From Stomorhina lunata (Eukaryota > Arthropoda > Insecta > Diptera > Rhiniidae): a stretch of 64,000 nt of DNA. Both the position numbers and the translations under genes were made by a program. The stretch covers positions 97,481,526-97,545,525 of the forward strand of contig OW121744.1 of the NCBI GenBank assembly GCA_933228675.1, given 5' to 3'. The notes below the pieces were generated by a model that made no database searches, had not been told where the DNA came from, and saw only the letters and a program-made list of their open reading frames with translations. Positions 1-11,456 of this stretch are shown here, one piece after another. Positions within the stretch are counted from its first letter, which is position 1, and every line of letters begins with the position of its first letter.

Positions 1-2
1 TG

Positions 3-335
3 AGCAATTTGGGTGTACCTCGCGATCAATTGGCTCGTTGGGCTTGTATTGCCGAACGTGAATCTTCCTATCGAACTTGGGTTGTGGGACCGCCCAATTC
101 AGATGGCAGCCGTGATTATGGTCTCTTTCAATTGAATGATAGATATTGGTGTCAACCGGCCAGTGGTCGTTTCTCTTCCAATGGCTGTCGTGTCGGCTGT
201 AATGCCTTGTTATCGGATGATATTAGAGCTTCTGTGGCATGTGCCCGTACAGTTCAGAGACAGCAGGGCTGGGCGGCCTGGTCGGTTTGGAGATTTTGTA
301 GTGGTAATTTGCCGAGTATTAATAATTGCTTTTAG
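3..335 (+). CDS. c-type lysozyme, 5' part outside the window
   Basis: This is the C-terminal part of a chicken-type (GH22) lysozyme, which hydrolyses the beta-1,4 bond of peptidoglycan; fly members are secreted for gut digestion or defence. The frame is already open at the window edge, so the signal peptide and the N-terminal helix with the first cysteine are missing. The catalytic Glu lies in the ERESS motif and the catalytic Asp in SRDYG, followed by the family signature FQLNDRYWC. Seven of the eight disulphide cysteines are visible, ending in NNCF. The stop is TAG at 333-335, and a polyadenylation signal AATAAA sits at 370-375, just before the repeat array. Both catalytic residues are intact, so nothing suggests a pseudogene. 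It converges on the lysozyme at 3783-4211. Family identity is seen in the sequence; digestive versus immune use is not decidable. Confidence 0.93.
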   Translation, partial: SNLGVPRDQLARWACIAERESSYRTWVVGPPNSDGSRDYGLFQLNDRYWCQPASGRFSSNGCRVGCNALLSDDIRASVACARTVQRQQGWAAWSVWRFCSGNLPSINNCF

Positions 336-380
336 TTATTAAACATTCATATAAATAAGAATTTAACTAAATAAAAAAAT

Positions 381-2300
381 ACTTTACATTATTTACAAGA
401 TGTAAACAATTGTAAAATGATCTAAGATAATACTAGACATCAACAAAAAAAGATAATATATAAAAATTCAAAATGTTTAAACATTTTACTACCGATATAA
501 ATATAAATTTCAATTGTTTACATATTTTACAAGATGTAAACAATTATTTGCATGCTTTAGACTTAGTTATTTTCTAATTACTAACAATATTCTAACACTT
601 TCATAAATTTTTTTATCGATTTAAATAAAAATTTGAATTCTTTACATTATTTACATCATGTAAACAAGTATTTAAATCTTTAACACTTATTTATATCTTT
701 ATAACAAACACCATTTTTATATGTTTTAACATTTTGTTATTGATTTAAATACAAATTTAAATTGTTTACATTTTTAACATCATGTAAACAATTGATTATA
801 TCTTTTACACTTAGCTATATCCTCATTACTAACACCAATTTTACACTTTTCAACTTTTATCTACAAATTTAAATACAAATTTTAATTGTTTACCTTATTT
901 ACATGACGTAAACAATTATTTACATCCTTTGCACTTAGTAATATTCTCATTACTAACACCTTTTTTATACTTTAAAACATTTCTTTACTAGTTTAAATAG
1001 AAATTTGAAATGTTTACATATTTTACATCATGTAAAGAATTATTTACGTAATGTGCACTTAGTTATATTCTCTTTACTAACACGTTTTTTGCATTTTCAA
1101 ACATTGTTTTACTGATTTAAATAAAAATTCAAATCTTTACATATTTTACATCATGTAAAGAATTATTTACATCCTTTAAACTTAGTTATATTATCTTTCT
1201 CACTTAGTTATATTCTCTTTACTAACAACTTTTTTGCACTTTCAAACATTTGTTTACTGATTTAAATAAAAAAGTTAAATCTTTACATATTTTACATCAT
1301 ATAATTAATTATTTACATTCTTTACACTTAGTTATATCTTTATAACTAACACCTTTTTTGCACTTTCAAACATTTTTTTTAATGATTGAAATAAAAAATG
1401 AAAAATTGATTGAAATAAAAATCTTTACATATTTTACATCGTGTAAACAATTATTTACATCCTTTACACTAAGTTTTATTCTCTTTACTAACACCGTTTT
1501 TGCACTTTCAAATATTTTTTTAACTGATTTAAATAAAAATTTCAAATCTCTACATATTTTACGTCATGTAAACAATTATTTACATCCTTTACACTCAGTT
1601 ATATTCTTTTTACTAACACCATTTTAAGAGCTTTTAACATTTTTTACTGATTTAAATCAAAAAATATAAATCTTTACATATTTTACCTCATGTAAACAAT
1701 TATTTACATCCTATAAACTTAGTTATATTATCTTTACTAACACAATTTTTGTACTTTCAAACATGTTTTTATTAATTTAAATCAAAATTTCAAATCCTTA
1801 CATATTTTACATCATGTAAACAATTATTTACATCCTTTACACTTAGTTATATTCTAATTACTAATACCATTTTTACAAATTTACAATTTTTACTGATTTA
1901 AATAAAAATTTAAATTGTTTACGTTATTTACATTTCGTAAACAATTATTTACATTCTTTACACATATTTATATCCTTATAACCAACATTATTTTCACACT
2001 TTCAAACATTGTTTTGCTTATTTAAATGAAAATTGGAATTATTTACATTATTGACATTATGTAAGCAGTTATTTACATTCTTTATACATATTTAGTTCCT
2101 TTGTACTAAAAAATTGTATACACTTTCTAACATTTTTTACCGATTTAAATGAAAATTGCAATTGTTTACATTATTGACATCATGTAAACAGTTATTTATA
2201 TCCTCATTACTTACAAGATTTTTAAATGTTCAATCATTTTTTTTATAATTTAAATGAAATTAATCAATTGTTTACACTATTTACATAATGTAAACAACAA
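381..2300. repeat. ~124-bp tandem repeat with TTTACAT/ATGTAAA palindromes
   Basis: About 15 diverged units fill the space downstream of the first lysozyme. The phrase around ATGTAAAC recurs near 398, 532, 658, 781, 1029, 1152, 1440, 1564, 1689 and 1813, mostly 122-126 bp apart; one interval is longer because of a small internal duplication near 1190-1215. Each unit carries a short dyad TTTACAT-C-ATGTAAA, often inside a longer one with arms ATTGTTTACAT and ATGTAAACAAT. The rest is ordinary AT-rich sequence with conserved phrases such as CACTTAGTTATATTC and TACTAACACC. No coding potential is seen; the short frames across it are repeat artefacts. Confidence 0.9.
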
Positions 2301-3600
2301 AATAGGGTTTCCATAACGAAGATATTTTATAATTTTTGATATTCTTAAGCATTTTTTACATTGTTTACATTAGGAACACTTTAAAAACTCAATTAAATAT
2401 TTCAGTTTTTGTAAACCTAATTAAAATTTTTCTTAAAATTGAGAAAAAATTACATAATTTACAACATTTAGACAATTATTTGCATTATTTACACTTGTTT
2501 ACATCATCATTACTTACACTAGGTATTTAAGAGTAATCCAATAAAATAATAAATTGTTACTTGAAACAATTAACTTTTTTTCATTATCTACATGAGGTAA
2601 AGCATTTAAATACAAATTTTAATTATTTACATCATGTAAATAATTAAAAAATAATGCATTACAACCGAAATTTGAAACTTTTGACTATTTTTACTTTATT
2701 ACTAAGAGCAGGAAAAATTTAATTGATTACATTGTTTACATAAGGTAAATAATTACAAAATCCTTAGAGTTTCAAAATTTTGCATTATTTAAAATTCTTC
2801 TGTTAATTACAATAAAAAAATCAATTGTTTACATTATTTACTTAATGTAAACAATAAAAAAATGCATTAGAACCAAAATTTGCAACTTTTGACTATTTTT
2901 AAGACTGAGAGAAGGAAAAATTCAATTATTTAAATTTTTTACATGAGGTAAACAATTGCAAAATCCTTAGAATTTTTAAATTTTTTATAATTTGATATTC
3001 TTATGTTAATATCAGTAAAAAAATATTTGTTTACATTATTTACATTATATAAACCATTAAAAAATAATGCATTTGAACTGAAATTTTTAACTTTTGACCA
3101 TTTTTAAGACAAAGGGAAAATTCAATTATTTACATTGTTTACATGCCGTAAACAATTACAAAATCCTTTAAATTTTGCATTATTTGAAATTAGTTTGTTA
3201 ATATCAATAAAAAAAATAATTATTGACATTACTTACATTGTGTAAACAATTAAAAAATAATGCAATAGAACTTTTGACTATTTCTAAGACTAAGAGAAGG
3301 GAAAAATGAATTATTTACATTTTTTACATATGGTAAGCAATTACAAAATCTCTTAAATATTAATTTTTTGCATTATTTTGGCATTCTTCTGTTAATAGCA
3401 ATGAAAAATTCAATTGTTTACATTATTTACCTAATGTAAACAATTAAAAAATAATGCATTAAAACCGGAATTTGAAACATTTTGCATTTGTATAAACTAG
3501 AGGAGGAAAAATCTATTATTTTATTGTTTAAATGAAGTAAAAAACAATTGTATCATGTAAACAATTGAAAAATAATGCAATTAAAGAATGTTTTAAACTT
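2301..3600. repeat. ~200-bp tandem repeat, related second subfamily
   Basis: The palindromic TTTACAT/ATGTAAAC words continue here in a different, longer unit. A phrase AATAATGCATTA recurs near 2654, 2861, 3066, 3260 and 3452, spacing 192-207 bp, with a last shorter step to about 3572. Units also share TTTTGACTATTTTTAAGAC and CAAAATCCTTAGA. It looks like the 124-bp family recombined with other sequence and then amplified again. Confidence 0.8.
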
Positions 3601-3674
3601 TTTGAGGCCTAAATAATAAAGAATGTATTGAGTTACAATAAAAACTATAACAGAAATGCGTTGCAAAACCAAAA

Positions 3675-3684
3675 TTTATTTATT
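3675..3684 (-). promoter_or_regulatory. polyadenylation signals of the minus-strand lysozyme
   Basis: Overlapping TTTATT words on the plus strand read AATAAA on the minus strand, about 100 bp beyond the stop codon of the lysozyme at 3783-4211. Position and orientation fit its 3' end; this is an inference from the motif. Confidence 0.5.
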
Positions 3685-3782
3685 TAAATTAATTTTTACA
3701 TAAATTTTAAAAGACTAGAACCAATTGTAATACTGTAATTCTGGTAATTGGATAATTGGATTGATCCTATTTGAATCCAAAC

Positions 3783-4211
3783 TTATTTAAAACAATCATC
3801 AATACTGCGCAGACGTCCATTGCAATGCTTCCAAGCAGCCCAAGCCTGAAAGCCCTGCTTGGCCTTAACCTGTCGAGCACAATTGACGATACCGTGAATA
3901 TTGTCACTCAACAGATCCTTACAATTGACATGACAATTATTTGTGGACTTGTAGTTAGGCTGTTGACACCAATATCTGCTATTGATTTGGAATAGACCAA
4001 AATCCCAGGATCCATCTGTATTGTGTTTGTTAATGAGATGAGTATCAAACGAGGACTCGTGCTCAGCCAAACAAGTCCATTGAGGCAATTCCGATTTAGG
4101 TATACCCATGCCGTGCAATTCTTTGGCCAGAGAGCAACGAGTATATCTTTTGCCCCAGGCAGGTGCAGCACAAGCCACAAGGGCCACAGCTAAAACTATG
4201 AAGAACTTCAT
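3783..4211 (-). CDS. c-type lysozyme, complete single-exon gene
   Basis: This is a complete secreted c-type lysozyme of 142 residues. Residues 1-20 form a signal peptide (basic start, hydrophobic core, small residues before the probable cut after Gly20). The mature protein is 122 residues and begins KRYTRC. The catalytic Glu is Glu52 (mature 32) in AEHESS and the catalytic Asp is Asp70 (mature 50) in SWDFG, the spacing usual in fly lysozymes. All eight cysteines of the four disulphides are present after the signal peptide. FQINSRYWC is the family signature. The gene has no intron, like the Drosophila Lys genes. It is convergent with the lysozyme at the left edge, with about 3.4 kb of repeats between them. 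A TATA box and initiator lie just upstream (4246-4282). Which Drosophila paralogue it corresponds to (LysB/D/E/P/S/X) cannot be settled by eye. Confidence 0.97.
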   Translation of the reverse strand: MKFFIVLAVALVACAAPAWGKRYTRCSLAKELHGMGIPKSELPQWTCLAEHESSFDTHLINKHNTDGSWDFGLFQINSRYWCQQPNYKSTNNCHVNCKDLLSDNIHGIVNCARQVKAKQGFQAWAAWKHCNGRLRSIDDCFK

Positions 4212-4245
4212 TTTCCTTATGATTCTGGTACTTCAGCAAGGAAAT

Positions 4246-4282
4246 AACTGATGAGAGGTGTCAACAATTGCTGTAATTTATA
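4246..4282 (-). promoter_or_regulatory. core promoter of the complete lysozyme: TATA box plus initiator
   Basis: On the minus strand TATAAA occupies 4282-4277 and an insect initiator TCAGTT occupies 4251-4246. If the A of the initiator (4249) is +1, the TATA box starts at -33, the normal spacing, and the 5' UTR is about 37 nt. The pairing of both motifs at the right distance from the ATG makes this a well supported prediction. Confidence 0.7.
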
Positions 4283-4560
4283 TGATTTGAGTTGCTTAGA
4301 ACAATGAAATTGTAGACTTTGAATGTGGTTATTAATGCGAATCGCTTTAATGATTCAGATTTATTTTTGGACCAAAACTATAATTGATTATGGTCAGGTT
4401 ATTTTAGAGATTTGCATTAAATTAGATTTTTATCAGAACTTAAGTTGAAAAACTAATAATTTTCTTATTGTTGGAAAGTATTAGTAATTCGTTATGATTT
4501 TTCATTACAGTATTAAGTGATTTCTGATCGGTAAAAATAGAGATACACACAATTGACTGA
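4283..4560. other. upstream region of the lysozyme, no gene seen
   Basis: This is AT-rich single-copy sequence upstream of the lysozyme promoter. I looked for clear Rel/NF-kB sites (GGG followed by pyrimidine-rich half sites) and saw none that I would defend. Confidence 0.5.
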
Positions 4561-5727
4561 TATCTTAAAAATGCTTTCAACATTTTTTAAAAATGTCTTA
4601 AAAATTTCATCAAAATTTCTTCAAAATATTCTCAAAATTTTTTTTAAATATCTTAAAAAATTCTTTAAAATATTTAAAAATTTCTTTTAAATATCTTTAA
4701 AATTTCTTCAAAATTTCTTTCTTTCAAAATTAATTGAAATTAATATTTAAAATTTCTTTAAAATATCTTTAAAATTTCTTCAAAATATCTTTGAAATTTC
4801 TTCAAAATATCTTTAAAAGTTATTCAAAATATCTTGAAAATTTCTTCAAAATATCTTTGAAATTTCTTCAAAATATCTTTAAAATTTCTTCAAATTTTCT
4901 TAAAAATTTCTTTAAAATATCTTTAAAATGTCTTCAAAATATCTTAAAAATTTCTTCAAAATATCTTTAAAATTTATTTAAAATATCTTTAAAATTTCTT
5001 TAAAATATCTTTAAAATTTCTTTAAAATATCTTTAAAATGTCTTTAAAATATCTTTAAAATTTCTTCAAAATATCTGTACAATTTCTTCAAAATATCTTT
5101 TAAATTTCTTTAAAATATCTTTAAAATTTCTTTAAAATATCTATAAAATTTCTTTAAAATATCTGTACAATTTCTTCAAAATATCTTTTAAATTTCTTTA
5201 AAATATCTTTAAAATTTCTCTAAAATATCTTTAAAATTTCTTCATATTATCTTTAAAATTTCTTCAAAATGTCTTTAAAATTCCTTCGAAATATCTTAAA
5301 ATTTTATTTAAAATATCTTCTAAATATCTGAAAAATGTCTTTAAAATATCTTTAAGACTTCTTCAAAATACCATAAAAATTTCTTTAAAATATCTTTTAA
5401 AATTCTTGAAATTTCTTAAAAATATCTAATTATTTCTTTAAAATATCTTTAACATTTCTTCAAAATATCTTTAAATTTTCTTCAAAATATCTTTCAAATT
5501 TCTTGAAAATATCTCAAACATTTCTTTAAAATATCTTTTAAACTTCTTCATAATATCTTAAACATTTCTCAAAATATCTTTACAAATTCTTCAAAATATC
5601 TTTAAAATTTCTTCAAAATATCTTAAAATTTTCATCAAAATATCTTTAAAATTTCTTTAAAATATCTTTAAAATTTCTTCAAAATATTTTCAAAATTTCT
5701 TCAAAATATCTGAAAAATAGCTTTAAA
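4561..5727. repeat. 11/22-bp tandem array (AAAATWTCTTT), left part
   Basis: The array is built from an 11-bp word that alternates AAAATTTCTTT and AAAATATCTTT (or CTTC), giving a 22-bp dimer, repeated about fifty times with point changes and small slips. It is interrupted at 5732 by a MITE and resumes at 6050. Confidence 0.92.
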
Positions 5728-5731
5728 ATAT

Positions 5732-6045
5732 CGCTGGCTTAACATGCAAAGGCAATAAGTCCACTTTTTCCAGAAATATAGATTTTGATGCAGAAATGTA
5801 CAATAAGCAAAAATACATATATTACAATGATAAAATAACAGTATCTCGTTTCTGATGTTGTTGTTTTGAAGTGATTAGCAAAAGCACTAAGTCCAATTTT
5901 TCACAAGAAAAAGACTTAAGTCCAGATAAAAAGTGTTTAAAAAAAAACAATCAAAAAACGTTTACACAAAAAAGTTTGATTGTTTTTTGTCTTTCCTGAA
6001 AATATTTAAAATATGGACTTAGTGCCTTTGCATGTTAAGCCAGCG
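5732..6045. mobile_element. 314-bp MITE inserted in the 11-bp array
   Basis: The termini are inverted: the left end starts CGCTGGCTTAACATGCAAAG and the right end is its complement, with about 33 bp matching apart from single differences. ATAT (or TA) flanks both sides (5728-5731 and 6046-6049). Removing the element and one flank copy restores an exact AAAATATCTT array word, so the insertion boundaries are secure. A second internal inverted repeat (AACAATCAAA / TTTGATTGTT, about 5945-5990) lies inside. No transposase frame is present. The class is uncertain: a TA duplication would suggest Tc1/mariner, a 4-bp ATAT another group. Confidence 0.85.
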
Positions 6046-6049
6046 ATAT

Positions 6050-6540
6050 CTTAAAAATATCTTTAAAATTTATTCAAAAATCTTTAACATTTCTTCAAAG
6101 TTTCTTCAAAATATTTTCAAAATTTCTTCAAAATATTTTTAAAATTTCTTCAAAATATCTTTAAAATTTTTTCAAAATATTTTCAACATTTTTTCAAAAT
6201 ATCTTTAAAATATCTTAAAAATGGTTTAAAATATCTTTAAAATTTCTTCAAAATATCTTGAAAATTTCAAAATATCTTGAAAATTTCCTTAAAATATCTT
6301 CCAAATATCTTCAAAATATCTTTAAAATTTCTTCAAATTATCTCTAAACTTTCTTCAAAATATCTTTAAAATTTCTTCAAAATATCTTTTAAATTTCTTC
6401 AAAATATCTTAAATTTTCTTAAAAAAATCTTCTAAATTTCTTTAAAATATCTTTAAAATTTCCTCAAAATATCTTTAAAATTTTTTCAAAATATCTTTAA
6501 AATTTCTTCATAATTTCATTAAAATATCTCTAAATTTCAT
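6050..6540. repeat. 11/22-bp tandem array, right part
   Basis: This continues the array at 4561-5727 with the same AAAATATCTTT / AAAATTTCTTC words, ending about 25 bp before the 3' end of the tRNA-Asp gene. Confidence 0.9.
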
Positions 6541-6565
6541 TTAAATGTAAAAAAAAACTTGCATT

Positions 6566-6637
6566 CTCCCCGACGGGGAATTGAACCCCGGTCTCCCGCG
6601 TGACAGGCGGGGATACTGACCACTATACTATCGAGGA
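6566..6637 (-). tRNA. tRNA-Asp (GTC)
   Basis: A 72-nt cloverleaf reads on the minus strand. Acceptor TCCTCGA pairs with TCGGGGA plus discriminator G, the anticodon loop holds GTC (plus-strand positions 6602-6604), and the T loop contains GGTTCAATTCC. A run of eight T on the minus strand (6550-6557) is the pol III terminator. It is identical over its full length to the tRNA-Asp at 25423-25494 on the other strand. Confidence 0.97.
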
Positions 6638-8584
6638 TGTTGAAAGCAATTAGACAAAATCTACATTTAAGCTGTGGCCTTTTTCTGTACCTAGAACTTT
6701 TCTATTTTCTAACTTCAACCCCTTTTTGAAATAAGTATTTGAAAGAAAGAGAGGGGCTATAACTGTTATAAAAGTGATGCCAACGCCTTAATTGAATATT
6801 ACAATTCCAGCGTTTTTTGTTTATTTGTTGATTTTTGATTAATTTTTATTAATTTAAAGCTTTTATCTCGGTTTTTAACCTAATTTTCTTTGTAATGACT
6901 TCAATTTTTTGCTAATGTTTTCGATATTATTTAATCGCTTTATAACACCAATATTTAGTGTTTTTTAATTATATTGTTTTCTACTTAATTTTTGCTTTAA
7001 TATAATTAATTGGTCTATTTAAACCATTTATGGTTCATTGATTTATATATTGTATTTTCGCCTGGTTTCATAATCAATTAAATTTTATATTCAAAATACC
7101 TTTAAATGAACACTACTATTATTTACATTAATAATGTCATAACTCAAAAATACTAAACATTAAAAAAATGTGTTTCATTCGTTTGCAAAATATTTTGAAA
7201 ACAAAATGAGATTTGGCAAAAATTATATTATTTTCATTGATTTGTCAGTGAAATTAAAAATTTAAAAATTGCTCTTAACCCAAACAAGACTAAATTAATT
7301 CTGTTTACTAGGGGATACAAAATTCCACCAGTAGAATCTATCTTCTGAACCATTTCCAAGTGTATTTTTGGACTAAAATCAGATTTTTTAACCCTAACGC
7401 AAAAGACAGAGCTGGATTCCTAAGCTTTAAGATTTTTTTGGTTTACCTTTCTTACAAAACACTTCAACTTTTAAGTTAAAAGTAATAAGAATTTTTGGAA
7501 CCCTATATTTTAACGAAAAACTCAAAAACTGGGTATACTAGTTTTTGAGACACTCATTTCAAAAATGTTAAAATTTTGGTTATGTATAATCTCATGTAAA
7601 TGGGAGATATAGCCACATGTTAAGGTATTTAATTTTTAAATAATTACACTTTCCACTAATAACTTGCCACCATGGATTTTTTTTCATTATGTGGCAGCAA
7701 CATATCATAACAACGTATTATTTTTTGTGCGAAAACTCACCTACAAACATAGTCTACCAGACCACTTCGGACCAGTTTGGTTAAAAAATTTATAGTGTAA
7801 CCACTAGCTATAGCAACTATTTGCGTTATGTGCGATATTTAACTGCTAAAAAAAATGGAAGGCAGACAGACTTTGATCTATTGATTCATAAAGTTGTTGG
7901 TAGTTAAATGTAATGACATCAATGTTGTTTTTTTTTCGTTGAGTGACATGTTGCAATATTAAATTTTAAATACATAAGACGACTATTTTTTCGCTTTATC
8001 CATTGACAAAATTTCTTGTTTTTTGCCTATGTTTTCGTTTTTCTTGATCATTTAATTTCATTACTACAGCATCGAGTCTGTCACTCATTTTATAATGCCT
8101 GTCTTTATGTCTTCAATCCTACCAATAACAAATTTCACTTTTCATACCGAATTAGTCAAGTGTTGTGTGACATGTATTATATGAATTTATGTCGAAATAT
8201 TGTAAAATTTTGTTATAACACAAGTGGAAACATAAATATCTTTACACTTTTTATAAAATCCTAAATCATAAATTAAAAGTATAATGAGCCGGCCTTAATA
8301 TATAGATCATCTTAACTGCAACAGGGTTTTTGGGGTAAGACTCTCTTTCATCTTTCAAGCATTTAATCCCCCACTACCACCTTCGCTGTCACAACATGTT
8401 TCTCTTATTTGTTTAAACAAAAAATTTAAATTATTATGTGAAAATATTTCAAAATATCCATCAACCATCTAAGCATTTCCCCCTTTTTTGGCACAAGCTG
8501 GAAAATATTTTGCTTAAGAAACAAACAAAACATAAATAACTGAAATATTATACAGGATTTTGCCTTAGGAAAAAAAGTTATATT
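6638..8584. other. AT-rich intergenic stretch with one LINE fragment, no gene
   Basis: Apart from the reverse-transcriptase fragment near 7265, I see only single-copy AT-rich sequence. The frame at 8016-8264 has no recognisable domain, no splice context and AT-driven composition. Confidence 0.5.
7265..7440 (+). mobile_element. degraded non-LTR reverse-transcriptase fragment
   Basis: From 7265 the plus strand reads K-I-ALNPNKTKLILFTRGYKI and on to a stop near 7347. This matches the conserved RT block of Jockey, I and R1-like LINEs, in which a NP-KTE/K-LILFT-R-YKIP phrase follows the catalytic region. Downstream sequence to about 7440 contains further short resemblances in shifted frames (KDRAGFLSFK). 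Everything else of the element is missing. It is a decayed remnant with no function expected. Confidence 0.55.
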
Positions 8585-8824
8585 CAGGTATGTGATGGAC
8601 ATTTTCGTTTTGAAATCGATCGATTTCAGACATATTTTTTAGCTAATTTTCGGTTATTTCCCCCAAAAATAATGAAAATTTTGGCTTTAATCCTTTTGAC
8701 TGATATTTTATCTTTCATTTGGTTTGAGTTTTTTGGGGAAATAACCGAAAATCTCAAAAATATATCTCAAAAATATATCTGAAATCGATCGATTTGAAAA
8801 CGATCGTTTTCCATCACATACCTG
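8585..8824. mobile_element. 240-bp MITE, CAGGTATGTGATGG family, copy 1
   Basis: The ends are CAGGTATGTGATGG and its complement CCATCACATACCTG. Inner inverted blocks include AAATCGATCGATTT on both sides and CGGTTATTTCCCC / GGGGAAATAACCG. ATT flanks both ends (8582-8584, 8825-8827), a probable 3-bp target duplication. A second copy lies at 51495-51726. No coding sequence is present, and almost the whole element could fold as one hairpin. Confidence 0.88.
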
Positions 8825-8827
8825 ATT

Positions 8828-9363
8828 GTTTTATTGATAAGATTTACAAATAATTTTAAAAGACTTTTTTTATAAAAAAAATATTGTATTTATATAAGTA
8901 GTTTTTTTTTTTATTTTATTACATTTTATTTTATGTTGATTGATTTAATAGAAAAATATGTGAAAAGTATTTTAATTTCACTTCAACACTTAACACTTTT
9001 ATGGTTTTTAAATGCAATTTTTTTATATAATCCCCCATATAATTAAATTAAAGCTGGATAAGAGTTAATCATGTCATATAAGTGGTATTGGCCATTTAAA
9101 TATTGTAATTTCTAGTTAATCTGTTGAAATAAAAAATTATTAAGATTCCCTACAATTGATTGAACTTTTGATTACTTCAATAAATCTCTCTTAACATCTT
9201 TAAATCTTTTGATTATATTGAAAACAACTTGCAAGTTTAACAAAACGTCTACTAATATATAGACTTAAGTTCTAGCTTTATATTCGTATATAACTTATCT
9301 GCATATATTTGCATCTTAACGCTGAAATAATTACTTAGTAAAATAATAGGTTATAAGGCTTTT
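8828..9363. other. AT-rich spacer, no gene seen
   Basis: I see no reading frame, RNA gene or tandem structure here. Confidence 0.5.
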
Positions 9364-11003
9364 AAATTTTTGAAAATTTTCTATAAAAATATGAAATTTT
9401 TGAAAAATCTCCTATAAAAATAAGTAAATTTTGCAAAATTTTCTATCAAAATAAAAATTTTTCGAGTTATTCCATATAAATATAATAAATTTTTGAAAAT
9501 TTTCCTATAAAAATAAGAAATTTTTGAAAATTTTCCTATAAAAATAAGAAATTTTTTAAAAATTTCCTATAAAAACAAGACATTTTTTTAAATTTCCTAT
9601 AAAAATAAGAAACATTTGAAAAATTTACTATAAAAATAAGAAATTTTTGAAAAATTTTCTATAAAATAAGAAATTTTTGAAAAATTTCCTATAAAAATAA
9701 GAAATTTAAAAAAAAAATTCTATAAAAATAAAAAAAAATTAAAAACTTTCCTATAAAAATAAGAAATTTTTGAAAAAACTAGTATAAAAAATGAAATTTT
9801 TGAAGAATTTCCTATAAAAATAAGAAATTTTTGAAAAATTTCCATTAAAAAACAAGAAATTTTTGAAAAATTTCTTTTTAAAATAAAAAAATTTTGAAAA
9901 ATCTCCTATAAAAATAAAAAAAATTTGAAAATGTTCCTTTAAAAATACGAAATCTTTGAAAAATTTCCTATAAAAATAAGAAATTTTTGAAAAATTTTCC
10001 AGAAAAATTATTAATTTTTGAAAAATTTCCTATAAAAATAAGAAATTTTTTAAAAATTTCCTAGAAAAATTAGAAATTTTTGAAAAAATTTCTATAAAAA
10101 TAAGAAATTTTAGAAAAATTTCCTATAAAAATAAGAAATTTTTGAAAAATTTCGTATAAAAGTAAGAACTTTTTGAAAAATTCCTATAAAAATTAGAAAT
10201 TTTTGAAAAAATTCGTATAAAAGTAAGAAATTTTTGAAAACTTTCCTATAAAAATAAGAAATTTTTGAAAAATTTCCTAGAACACTAAGAAATTTTTGAA
10301 AAATTTCCTATAAAATATGGAATTTTTGAAAAATTTCCTAAAAAAATAAGAACTTTTTGAAAAATTTCCTTTAAATAATAACAAACTTTTGAAAAATTTC
10401 TTATCAAAATAGGAAGGAAAATTTTCCTATAAAAATAAGAAATTTTTGAAAAATTTTCCTGTAAAAATATGAAATTTTGGAAAAATTTCCTAGAAAAATA
10501 AGAAATTTTCTATAAAAATCAGAAATTTTTTTAAAATTTGCGATAAAAATAAAAAATTTTTGAAAAATTTCCTATAAAAATAAGAAATTTTTGAAAAATT
10601 TCCTAGAAAAATAAGAAGTTTTTAAAAAACTTTGTATAACAAAAGAAATCTTTGAAAAATTTCCTATAAAAATAAAATTTTTTTTTGAAATTTCCTATAG
10701 AATAAGAAATTTTTGAAAAATTTCCTATAAAAATAAGAAATTTTTTAAAAATTTCTTATTAAAATAAGAAATTTTTGAAAAATTTTCCTATAAAAATAAG
10801 ACATTTTTGAAAAATCTGCTATAAAATTAAGAAATTTTAGAAAAATTTCCTGTAAAAATCAGACATTTTTGAAAAATTTTCTATAAAAAAAACTCTTGAA
10901 AACTTTCCTATAAAAATTAGAAATTTTTGAAAATTTTCTTTAAAAATTAGAAATGTTTGAAAACTTTCCTATAAAAATAAGAAATTTTTGAAAATTTTTA
11001 AAC
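9364..11003. repeat. 31-bp tandem array D1
   Basis: About 53 diverged copies of a 31-bp unit whose core reads CCTATAAAAATAAGAAATTT followed by TTGAAAAATTT. This array is the most degenerate of three with the same unit (others at 28215-31210 and 32660-34583), which suggests it is the oldest. A short decayed relic also lies at about 11225-11300. Confidence 0.93.
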
Positions 11004-11383
11004 ATAGCGCCTACTTTCGTAGAAAATCAGTAGCTGAATTTTGGTTATTACGACAGTTTCTGAAGCCTTTTCTCTGGATCTAACAGCCTATTTGCAAATC
11101 TGATCATACGATTTTATGTTTAGAGGTTTTTTATCGGAGCTTTTTAAATTTGTTTAAAGTTGATAACACTACCGACCGATGGAAATCAAACCATTTTCAA
11201 ATATTGTATTTGTAAAATAAATAAAATTTTATTTTGAAAATTTTCTATAAAAAAATTTTAGTTTCGAAAAATTTGTTATAAAAAAATGTATTTTAAAAAA
11301 TTTTCTAATAAAAAGTACATCGAATCATTTTTATCTAAACAAAAATTATATAGAGAAATTTTAGAAAATAAAAAAACTAACTG

Positions 11384-11456
11384 CGCCCAACGTGGGGCTC
11401 GAACCCACGACCCTGAGATTAAGAGTCTCATGCTCTACCGACTGAGCTAGCCGGGC
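11384..11456 (-). tRNA. tRNA-Lys (CTT)
   Basis: A 73-nt cloverleaf on the minus strand starts GCCCGGCTAGCTCAGTCGGT. The anticodon loop is CTCTTAA with CTT at plus positions 11421-11423. The T arm has GGGTTCGAGCCC, acceptor GCCCGGC pairs with GTTGGGC, and G is the discriminator. A T-run follows on the minus strand beyond 11384. Confidence 0.97.

Noticed and set aside
8016..8264. Plus-strand frame of 82 residues
   Set aside because: Hydrophobic composition follows from AT-richness; there is no signal of a known family.
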